Shown here piece by piece: positions 16,923-25,099 of a DNA stretch of 64,000 nt. Origin of the DNA: Microbacterium hydrocarbonoxydans (GTDB lineage Bacteria > Actinomycetota > Actinomycetes > Actinomycetales > Microbacteriaceae). Every line of letters begins with the position of its first letter. Position 1 is the first letter of the stretch. The notes under the pieces are model-generated. The model did no database searches, had not been told where the DNA came from, and saw only the letters and a list, made by a program, of their open reading frames with translations. The stretch spans positions 2,542,001-2,606,000 of the forward strand of contig NZ_FNSQ01000005.1 in the NCBI RefSeq assembly GCF_900105205.1, in the 5' to 3' direction. A program made the translations under genes and the position numbers.

Positions 16923-17789
16923 ATGTCCCCGCTGACGCCCGCGACCACGACCCGCCTGGATCCTGCCGTGCCCCTGCTGTGGCGCGACGGCGAGACACTG
17001 CAGATCGGGATCGAGGGCACACTGCGGATCGCCGCATCCGAGCCCTGGGTCGAGAGACTCGTCGCGCGGATGGCCGCCGGTTTCCGACGCCCCTCGTTCG
17101 ACGTGATCGCGCATGCGGCCGGAGCCCCTCGCGCGGAGGCTCGGCTGCTGCTCGCGCGCCTGGAACCGCTGCTCGTCGACGACCCGCAGACGCCACGAGC
17201 GGCATGGGTGGAGAGCATCCATCTTCTCGACGGCCGCTGCGAATACCGGATGCGCGATGCGCTGCGCGACGAAGAAGTCGAGGAAGGGTCGCGTCAGGAT
17301 CCCGCGCACATCGGCGTCGTGCTCGTCGAGGGCGCGGCCGCGGCGCTGCAGTTCGGTCGATACCTCCGAGAGGACATCAGCCATCTGCCGGTCGCCTTCG
17401 AACCGGGACGGACGACGGTGGGACCGCTGGTCGTCCCCGGCTCGTCGCCCTGCCTGACGTGCCGCGATCGCGCTCAGGTGGATCGCGATGCCGCCTGGCC
17501 GCGCATGCACGCACAGCTGATCGGTCGCGCCGCCGGCCCGATCAGCGCGGCAAGGATCGCCGGTGCCGCAACTCTCGTCGCCCGGCTCCTCTCGGAGACC
17601 GGCTCCTCAGGATCGATCGTCGAGGTCAGCGCCGAGGGGCGCCACGAGTGGCGCTCGGTGTCGTTTCACGAAGAATGCCGGTGCCGCGAGCAGTCGTTCC
17701 TATCTCTGCCAGGAAGCGAGACGGCGCCCGCTCCCCTCGTCCCGCAGAGCGCGACCAGGACAGCGACAGCGTACGCGCGGCGCGCGTGA
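16923..17789 (+). CDS. cyclodehydratase-domain-like protein without ThiF core
   Basis: This 288-residue protein resembles the bacteriocin-biosynthesis cyclodehydratase domain (TIGR03882-like) proteins that follow DUF2342 in actinobacteria (Rv3196 region). The key part is GPLVVPGSSPCLTCRDRAQVD, and four cysteines arranged CxxC (177, 180) and CxC (252, 254) could bind one zinc, as in ThiF/E1-like proteins. The glycine-rich ATP-binding loop of ThiF is absent. The substrate and role are unknown. The ATG at 16923 is six bases after the -10-like CAGAAT (16911-16916). Its last 164 bases overlap the 3' end of uvrD2 on the other strand. Residues beyond about 260 have low-complexity character and may be a by-product of that overlap. 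Confidence 0.7.
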   Translation: MSPLTPATTTRLDPAVPLLWRDGETLQIGIEGTLRIAASEPWVERLVARMAAGFRRPSFDVIAHAAGAPRAEARLLLARLEPLLVDDPQTPRAAWVESIHLLDGRCEYRMRDALRDEEVEEGSRQDPAHIGVVLVEGAAAALQFGRYLREDISHLPVAFEPGRTTVGPLVVPGSSPCLTCRDRAQVDRDAAWPRMHAQLIGRAAGPISAARIAGAATLVARLLSETGSSGSIVEVSAEGRHEWRSVSFHEECRCREQSFLSLPGSETAPAPLVPQSATRTATAYARRA

Positions 17790-19347
17790 CCCCGACGTAG
17801 GCCAGACGGCGTTCCTCGTCGATCGCCTCGAAGCCGCTGGCATACGAGATGGGCAGCGCCCCCTCCGCCCAGCCGACCAGATACACATGCGGCCATTCGA
17901 GGCCCTTCGCGGCGTGCAGGGTCGACAGCGTGACCGTCCGCATCGTCGGCTCGTGCTGGTCCTTGGCGCGGGCCATCAGCGCATCGCTGAAGCTGCGGAG
18001 ATTCTCGTCCGGTCCGGCCTCCTCTGCCAGTCGCAGGATGGCTCGCCGCGCCTCCCAGCCGTCGCGCTGCGCTCCCCCGGCCTCGGGCGGCTCCTCGGTC
18101 AGCCCGAGCTCGCGGAGCACCCGCTGGACCCCCGGAAGGAACCCCTGCTCCGTCGGTGCGACGGCCGCCGCTCGGAGCGCGAGGATCGCCTGTCGAACCT
18201 CGGGCATTGCGAAGAACCGGGTGCCACCGAGGACCGAGGTGGCGATGCCTTCGGCGGCGAGCGCCTGCTGCAGCACGGCGGACTGCGCATGGGCGCGGTA
18301 CAGCACCGCGATCTCCGCAGGAGACGCGCCGCCCTCGATCCGCGCCGACACCGCCGCCGCGATGCCCTCCGCCTCCTCGCGTTCGCTGTCGAAGGCAGTG
18401 ACGGTTGGCGCCTCGGCATTGAAGGTCTCGCGGGCGGGCACGAGCTCGAGAGCACCGGGGCGTCCGTGCATGAGCGCGTTGGCGGCCTCGAGGATCGGCG
18501 CCTGCGAGCGGTAGTTGGTCTCCAGCCGCACCACCGTCGCGTCCGGATGGCGGCGCTCGAACTCGAGGAGGAACCTCTGCTCGGCGCCGGCGAACGAGTA
18601 GATCGTCTGGCTCGCGTCGCCGACCACGCAGATGTCCTTGCGATCTCCCAGCCACAGCTCCAGCAGGCGGTTCTGCAGCGGCGAGACGTCCTGGAACTCG
18701 TCCACGGTGAAGTGGCGGTACTGCTCGTGGACGGATGCCGCGACGCGCGGCTCCGCCTCCAGCATCCCTGCGCATGCCAGGAGCACGTCTTCGAAGTCGA
18801 GCTGATGCCGCTCATCCTTCAGCGCTTCGTACCGCTGCTGCAGCTCCGCGAGCTGGGTCTGGTCGATGCCGCTCACCGTGCGTCCGAGGGCGGCGTGCTG
18901 TTCGACGGAGAGCATCGACACCTTGCGCCACTCGATCTCCGAGGCGATGTCGCGCAGGGTGGCCGTGCTCGGACGAAGGCGCATCGCGTCGGCGGCCTGT
19001 CCGAGCATCCGCACCTTGTTGTCGATGATCGACGGCGCCGGCGATCCGGCGAGGGTGGGCCAGAAGAAGTTCAGCTGTGCGAGCGCCGCAGCGTGGAAGG
19101 TGCGGGCGGCGACGCCCTCGACCCCCAGTGCCCTGAGGCGTCCGCGAAGCTCACCTGCGGCCTTCGCGGTGAAGGTCACGGCCATGACCCGCGAGGGCGA
19201 ATAGGCACCGGTGTCGACGCCGTGGGCGATGCGATGCGTGATGACACGCGTCTTGCCCGTACCGGCACCGGCGAGCACCGCGACGGGTCCGCGCAGCACG
19301 GATGCCGCCTCCCGCTGACGATCGTCGAGGGCTTCGAGCGCGCTCAC
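17626..19347 (-). CDS. uvrD2: ATP-dependent DNA helicase UvrD2
   Basis: This 573-residue superfamily 1A helicase unwinds DNA 3' to 5' in repair. All motor motifs are visible: Walker A AGAGTGKT, motif II TVDEFQD, motif III GDASQTIYSFAGA, motif IV LETNYRSQAPI, motif V TLHAAKGLEW and motif VI YVGVTRAART. Mycobacterial UvrD2 has a further C-terminal HRDC and zinc region; this protein stops soon after PSRFLAEIGT and lacks both. The start is GTG at 19347, whose GTGA overlaps the stop of nudC, so the two are translationally coupled. The 3' end overlaps the convergent cyclodehydratase-domain gene by 164 bases. Confidence 0.94.
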   Translation of the reverse strand: MSALEALDDRQREAASVLRGPVAVLAGAGTGKTRVITHRIAHGVDTGAYSPSRVMAVTFTAKAAGELRGRLRALGVEGVAARTFHAAALAQLNFFWPTLAGSPAPSIIDNKVRMLGQAADAMRLRPSTATLRDIASEIEWRKVSMLSVEQHAALGRTVSGIDQTQLAELQQRYEALKDERHQLDFEDVLLACAGMLEAEPRVAASVHEQYRHFTVDEFQDVSPLQNRLLELWLGDRKDICVVGDASQTIYSFAGAEQRFLLEFERRHPDATVVRLETNYRSQAPILEAANALMHGRPGALELVPARETFNAEAPTVTAFDSEREEAEGIAAAVSARIEGGASPAEIAVLYRAHAQSAVLQQALAAEGIATSVLGGTRFFAMPEVRQAILALRAAAVAPTEQGFLPGVQRVLRELGLTEEPPEAGGAQRDGWEARRAILRLAEEAGPDENLRSFSDALMARAKDQHEPTMRTVTLSTLHAAKGLEWPHVYLVGWAEGALPISYASGFEAIDEERRLAYVGVTRAARTLSLSWSRSAGRGERAPSRFLAEIGTTARGTGILRETTPSATRGAPRR

Positions 19348-20240
19348 GCGCGCTCCTCGAACCACGACACGATCAGGGCCCTGGCGATCGAGGCGGGGCC
19401 CGGCAGACCGACCGGTCCGTCACCCGCCAGCGCGCTGCCGATCTCGTCGCGGGTGAACCAGCGCACGTCGATGATCTCCTCGCCGTCCGGTCGCACCTCG
19501 TCCTCATCGATCGCGACGGCACGGAAGCCGAGCATGAGGGAGCGGGGGAACGGCCATGGCTGGGACGAGACATAGCGCAACGACGAGAGACGGACCCCTG
19601 ACTCCTCCTCGAGCTCGCGATGCACGGTCGATTCGAGGGATTCGCCTGCCTCGGTGAAGCCGGCGAAGCAGGAGTACATCCGGCCACCCCAGTTCGCGTT
19701 CGCCCCGAGCAGCAGTCGGTCACCATCGGGGCTCTCGACCGCGACGATCACGGCAGGGTCGGTCCGGGGAAAATGCTCGCGTCCGCAGACGAGGCATCGG
19801 CGTGACCACCCGGCCTGACGGAGCTCGGTGCCCCCGCCGCACGTCGGGCAGAAGGGTGCATCCCGCAGCCAGCCGGCCACCGCGAGCGCCTCGATCAGCA
19901 GCTCCGTCTCCCCCGCTCCCAGCCGCGCACCGAGGTCGCGGAGGCCCAGCCAGGTCTCGTCGGGCGCCGTGTCGATGCTCCCGGTCTCGGGCGGCAGCAC
20001 CGCAAGCAGCAGCGGCACCCCGTCGTCGCCGCGACCGAGCAGCGCCCAGGTCGCCTCGATGATCTCCTCGGGCGGAACCCGCAGGAGGGTCGCCGTGTCG
20101 AGGTCACCGCCGGCGATCCGCACGCGTCCATCGCGTACGGCGATCACCCTCGTCGTCGCATCGGCACGCAGCCGATCGATGACATCGGGTTCGACTCTGA
20201 GTTCTGCGGCACGATCGAGAGACGTGCTCATCACGGTCAT
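19344..20240 (-). CDS. nudC: NAD(+) diphosphatase NudC
   Basis: This 298-residue Nudix hydrolase cleaves NADH or NAD to NMN(H) and AMP and can remove NAD caps from RNA. It has the zinc ribbon of the NudC family (Cys131, Cys134, Cys149, Cys152), the Nudix box from Gly194 to Val216 with REL-EEESG, and the diagnostic downstream motif SQPWPFPRS (226-234) that separates NADH pyrophosphatases from other Nudix enzymes. The ATG at 20240 is preceded by GAGGGAG. The same order, nudC then uvrD2, is found in mycobacteria, with the mycoredoxin gene usually between them; here the two genes overlap by 4 bases and no mycoredoxin is present. Confidence 0.96.
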   Translation of the reverse strand: MTVMSTSLDRAAELRVEPDVIDRLRADATTRVIAVRDGRVRIAGGDLDTATLLRVPPEEIIEATWALLGRGDDGVPLLLAVLPPETGSIDTAPDETWLGLRDLGARLGAGETELLIEALAVAGWLRDAPFCPTCGGGTELRQAGWSRRCLVCGREHFPRTDPAVIVAVESPDGDRLLLGANANWGGRMYSCFAGFTEAGESLESTVHRELEEESGVRLSSLRYVSSQPWPFPRSLMLGFRAVAIDEDEVRPDGEEIIDVRWFTRDEIGSALAGDGPVGLPGPASIARALIVSWFEERA

Positions 20241-20304
20241 CGACTCCCTCTCTCACGGGCGTGGCGGAAGCAGGACCACCCCTGCGCCCGCCTACCCTGG
20301 GGGT

Positions 20305-21651
20305 ATGGGACGCTCTCCTTTCACTCTAGCCGCGGCGGTGACTGCCGCACTGCCCGGCGCGGAGGTGACCGGGGCCCGCGTTCTGACCGCTGACGGCGAC
20401 GGTCGTTTCGACTCCGCGGTGGCCACGCTCGCCGACGGTCGCGAGCTCGCGATCCGAGTGGCGGACGACGACGAGGCCGCCCGCGAGCTCGCCGCCGAAG
20501 CCCTCGCACTGCGCGCGCTGACCGCCGGTGCCCGCGCCATGCTGCCGTTCTCGGCTCCGGAGTACATCGGGGAGACGCGTCTGTCCGAGGCGCGCGCTCT
20601 CGTGACCGAGCTGCTGCCCGGGTTCCAGATCGAGGCCTCCCTGGTGCCCCCAGGGCGGGGAGCCGCAGAGTCGATGGGCGCGGCGATCGCCGCGGTGCAC
20701 GCTCTCCCTGTCTCCGTCGTGCGCGGTGCCGGGCTCATCACCCGCTCCGCCCAGGAGACACGAGACGAGCTGGAGCGTCTGATCGATTCAGCCGCCTCGA
20801 CCGGGCGGGTCCCCGCGCGGCTCACGGTCCGCTGGCGCGACGCCGTCGCCGACGACGAGCTCTGGCGTTTCGAGTCCACCGTCGTGCTCGGAGGCGTCCA
20901 GGCGACGTCGTTCGTCTTCGACGACCATCCCGAGCGCGGCCCTGAGGTCACCGGGATCATCGGGTGGCACTCCCTCGCCGTCGGCGATCCCGCCGTCGAT
21001 CTGTCGTGGCTCTCCACCGCACCCGCGGCTGCGGACGACGTCCACGCCGCCTATGCACGCGCATCCGACCGGGTCCCGGATCCGGCGCTGGAGGTGCGCG
21101 CGCGACTGCTTGCCGAACTCGAGTTCGCGCGCTGGCTGGTACACGGCGATTCGCTGCGCCGGCCGGACATCGTCGACGACGCGGCAGCACTCCTCGAGTC
21201 GCTGGCGGAGGGTCTGCACAGCGACGATCTGGGAGTCATCGCCTCGCGCACGGCCGGAGTGGATTCCGCTCTGGACGCGCTGGACCGCGTGCCTGCGAGC
21301 GCCACGTCGACCGCCGACACCTCGATGCAGACCGACGCCTACAACCCGAACGAGCTGTGGCACGACGACGACGGCACGAGCGACCTCTCAGAGGCGGCTT
21401 CCGATGCCGCGCGGCGTCTCGAGGTCGGCGGGCTCGAGACGGAGGATCTCTCGGCTGTCCGTGGCGATGTCCGCAGCGGATCGGCGGATGAGAGCGACGA
21501 GGATCGTCCGAGCGCTCGCCCGAATCGGTCGGACACCACGACGAACGCCGAGACAGCTGGCAGGGACTCCGACGAGGGATCGCCAGAGGATGAGGCTCAG
21601 CGTGCTGCGCGGGCGGCACTCCAGCGCTGGAAGAGCTCCGACTCGGAGTAG
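20305..21651 (+). CDS. APH-family phosphotransferase with acidic C-terminal tail
   Basis: This 448-residue protein has an aminoglycoside/macrolide phosphotransferase-like kinase fold in its first 300 residues. The ATP/Mg region appears as GIIGWHSLAVGDPAVDLSWL, where the usual IDW of the activation segment is replaced by GWH. Upstream, the expected catalytic HxD has become FVFDDH, so activity is uncertain. Residues 330-448 form a hydrophilic Ser/Asp/Glu-rich tail ending in a short helix. Genes of this type regularly sit beside adnAB and nudC in actinobacteria. The ATG at 20305 lies six bases after TACCCT (20293-20298), which fits a leaderless message. Its 3' end overlaps the convergent adnB gene by 55 bases. 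There is no direct evidence for antibiotic resistance. Confidence 0.75.
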   Translation: MGRSPFTLAAAVTAALPGAEVTGARVLTADGDGRFDSAVATLADGRELAIRVADDDEAARELAAEALALRALTAGARAMLPFSAPEYIGETRLSEARALVTELLPGFQIEASLVPPGRGAAESMGAAIAAVHALPVSVVRGAGLITRSAQETRDELERLIDSAASTGRVPARLTVRWRDAVADDELWRFESTVVLGGVQATSFVFDDHPERGPEVTGIIGWHSLAVGDPAVDLSWLSTAPAAADDVHAAYARASDRVPDPALEVRARLLAELEFARWLVHGDSLRRPDIVDDAAALLESLAEGLHSDDLGVIASRTAGVDSALDALDRVPASATSTADTSMQTDAYNPNELWHDDDGTSDLSEAASDAARRLEVGGLETEDLSAVRGDVRSGSADESDEDRPSARPNRSDTTTNAETAGRDSDEGSPEDEAQRAARAALQRWKSSDSE

Positions 21652-24600
21652 ACCCGGTCCCCTCGGATGACGAGGTCGTCCGCGACGTAATACAGGGCGA
21701 CGTCGATCTCCTCGAGCGGTACGCCGAATCTGCGGTGATACGCGAGGCGGTAGAGCGCGAGCTGCAGCATCCGCTCCTCCCGCTCCTCCGCCGTGCGCGG
21801 TGCTCGTCCGGTCTTCCAGTCGACGATCTCGATGCGACCTCCGCGGTCCTCCCGTCGGTAGACCGCGTCGAGCTTGCAGATCACGATGTGCCCGTCTTCA
21901 CCCGCGGCAGAGCTGCCGCCGAGCGCGAAGTCGATCTCGATCTCGACCGCGATGGGCGCGAGGCCTCCCCACTCGCTGTTCTCGAATGTCTCCTGCAGGG
22001 TGGCGAGGTCCGCCGCATCCGCCGACGAGACCTCTGCGCCGCCCAGTTCCGCGCCGTCCATCGAATCGTCGTCGTCGATCTCCCACAGCGCCTCGTCGAC
22101 CCGCTGCCCGACGCCCACCAACTCGCTGCGGCGTTCGACCCAGGCATGGAACAAGGTCCCGAGCCGCGTCTGCCGGTACGGGCGCTCAGGCATGGGACGC
22201 ACGATGGATGAGAGCGTGCCGCCGAAGTCCGTCACATAGTCCTTGAACCGCGAGGCGGGTACACGAGTAGGCGGGGGCGCATCGGTGCCGCGCATCCGGG
22301 CGGCGCGTTCGGCCAGCAGCCGGGTCAGCTCGGGTGAGGCGGCCGGCTCGCGTGCGGCGGCGTCTCGGACCGCCTGTGCCGCGGATTCGACGACGCTCCG
22401 GCGAGCGCCGAGCGGGTCCAGCGGCCAGGTCAGCGTCGCTCCCGGCCCCTCGTAAGGGTTCTCATCGGGGTCGACCGGCGCGATCGGGTCGAGGCCGAGC
22501 ACCTCCATGGCCTCGACGAGATACGGGCTCGGAACACGCGGGGACGTCTGCCCCGCCCAGTGCGAGCCGCTGAGCAGCAGGTCGGTCTTCGCCCTGGTCA
22601 CCGCCACGTAGGCGAGTCGCCGTTCCTCCTGCTGCTGGTATTCGCGATAGGCGTCCTTGAACCGACGCAGAGCACCCCCCTGCGGATTCGCCTTCGAGAC
22701 GCCGCCGGACAGTGAGGACTGCGCCAGCGCCTGCCTCTTCTTGGGATCGGTCTCGCCGCCCATCGCGGACTCCGGGTCCCACTGGAATCGGGGAAGTGCG
22801 TCTCGGTCGCCGCGCAACGCGAACGGCACGACGCCGAAGCCGAACCACCCCGAGGTGTCCGAGACGCGGCTCGGGAGCTCGTCGGCCACCAGACGCACCA
22901 CCGCCACCGCATCCCACTCGAGACCCTTGGACCCGTGGATGGTGAGCAGCTGCACGACGCCGGGCTCGGGCGGCTCCGGGCGAGGCATCAGCTCGTCGGT
23001 GCTCTCCGCCTTGTCGAGCCAGGCGAGGAGGCTGCCGATAGTGCCGCGCTCATCAGCCGTGAGGAACGCGCGCACCTCGTCGGAGAAGGCGCGCAACTGC
23101 GTCGCCGCGACTCGCGCCGGCCCTCGCGTCTCGTTCGCCGCGAGCTCGATGTCGAGCCGCAGCTCGAGCTCGATGAGGCGGATGAGCTCGGGGATCGGCT
23201 GGGAAGACGCACGACGCAGCCTCTCGAGCATCTCCCCGCTGCGCGGATGCGCGATCGCCCTTCCGGCGTGATGGCCGCGAGCAGACGGTAGTCGTCGCGC
23301 ACTGCGCGCACCACGTCGACCGCATCGATGATCGAGACCGCCTCGTCGGCGCCCCGCGAGGAGCGCAGTCGCAGCCTGACCTCCTCCGGCAACGGCATCA
23401 TCGCCGTGTCCCGCTCGGCCAGGGCGCGCCCGAGGTCGTAGAGGGCGGCCATGTCGGCGACGCCCACGGCGAAGCGCGGTCCGGTCAGCAGTCTGATCAG
23501 CGCCGACCCCGCGGTCGGGTCGTGCACGACCCGCAGCGTCGAGACCACGTCGACGACCTCGGGAGTCGAGAGAAGGCCTCCGAGCCCGAGGATGCGGTGC
23601 GGCACGCCCTCGGCGGCGAGCGCAGCCGCGAAGGTCTGCATGTGCCGCTTCGAGCGGAACAGGATCGCGCCCGTGTGCGGCTTCTCGGAGGAGGGTGCGT
23701 GCGCCGCGCGACGCTCCGCGAACCAGGCCGCCACCTGCTGCGCCTCGTCATCGACGGTGAACGGATATCGCACTTCGACGGCGCCGGTGCCCGCGCCGGG
23801 ACGCGGCTCGAGAGGGGGCACATCCAGGCCCGGCCGCTGGAGCGGCACGAGCACACGGTTGGCGACGTCGAGGATGCTGCTGTCGTTGCGCCAGCTCGTC
23901 ATCAGGCTGTACGTCTCGGTGTTCTCCGGCGTGCTCGCGAACGTGCCCGAGAACGCGTAGAGGTTGTCGGCGCTCGCACCGCGCCAGCCGTAGATCGACT
24001 GGTGCGGATCGCCGACGGCCATCACCGCCGAATCCCGGAAGAGCTCAGCCAGGAACTTCGTCTGGATCACCGAGGTGTCCTGGTACTCGTCGAGGAGCAC
24101 GACCCTGTGCTGTTCGCGCAGTTCGGCACGCACATCCGGGGCGGACTCGACGATGTCGTACGCGCCGCCGACCTGATCGGCGAAGTCCAGCACGCCGCGC
24201 CTGCTCTTCTCGGAGATGTAGTCCCGGACGAGCTCGGCCAAGGTGCCGAGGCCGAGAAGGTTGCCCGCGGCCTTGTCGACATCGGCATTGCCCCGGTACG
24301 GCTCGAAAGCGGTCGCCTGCTCCCGCGCGATCCGCACGGCCCTGTCGAGATCGACACGGTGATCGAGCACGTCGCCCGCGAGACGCTGCACCGCGTCGAT
24401 CACGGTGCCGAGGGCGAAGTCGATCTCCTCGAGTTCGGGGAGATCGGACCGGAGGACCACCTCGCGCGCCAGCATCCACGACGCCGCCTGGCTCAGCATA
24501 GCGACATCGCTGTCCCGGCCGATCCTGGCCGCGTGCTCGCGCACGATGCCGTCCGCGAAGGCGTTGTAGGTCGACACCCGCGGCCGGATGAGGAGCTCGT

Positions 24601-25099
24601 CAGCGGGGCGCGGGGTGGCAGGCGTCCATCCGGTGCCGTATGCCTGCGCGAGCTCATCGAGCACGTGGAGCCGGACGAGCTCTCGCTGGCGCCCGGGCGC
24701 CGCGTCATCCACCCGTCGCAGCGCCCCGGATGCGACGATCTCGGGCAGGAACGGCAGCAGCCCCCGTCGCCCGTACTCGTCGATCACCGCGAGTCGTGCC
24801 CCGATCCGCTCGGCCAGCTCACCGGCGGCCTTGCGGGTGAAGGTGAGTCCGAGCACCTCGTCGCGGCGGACGTGTCCGTTGGCGACGAGCCAGACCACCC
24901 GTCCCGACATCGTCTCGGTCTTACCGCTTCCCGCCCCGGCCACGACCAGTGCGGGCGTCGGCGGAGCCTCGATGACCCGCTGCTGCGCCGGCGTCGGCGG
25001 CGGCTGTCCGAGAGCAGCGGCGACATCCGTCGCGGAGATGCCGAGTGCGCCCGGCCAGGTCTCTGTCGCGCCGGTGGCGAGTTCGATCGCCGTGCTCAC
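21597..25099 (-). pseudogene. adnB: AdnB-like helicase-nuclease, apparent single-base frameshift
   Basis: This is the motor-nuclease subunit of the AdnAB end-resection complex. The first part (25099 to about 23238) has Walker A AGAGSGKTETMSG, LLDEYQDTS, GDPHQSIYGWRGA and SWRNDSSI. The second part (about 23237 to 21597) has LTIHGSKGLEWDAV, YVAVTRAKTD and a RecB-type nuclease with GTLFHAW, KLDAVYR, IVDWKTG and LQLALYRLAY. The parts are in different frames. One extra G in the minus-strand GGGG (23234-23237) would join them as RIRAAGEMLERL and give a protein of about 1167 residues. Sequencing error is the simplest cause. The GTG at 25099 overlaps the adnA stop by 4 bases (GTGA). Confidence 0.9.

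Noticed and set aside
20305-21651. Macrolide or aminoglycoside resistance gene
   Set aside because: The kinase fold is present but the catalytic motifs are altered, and the gene sits in a conserved chromosomal neighbourhood, so resistance is not supported.
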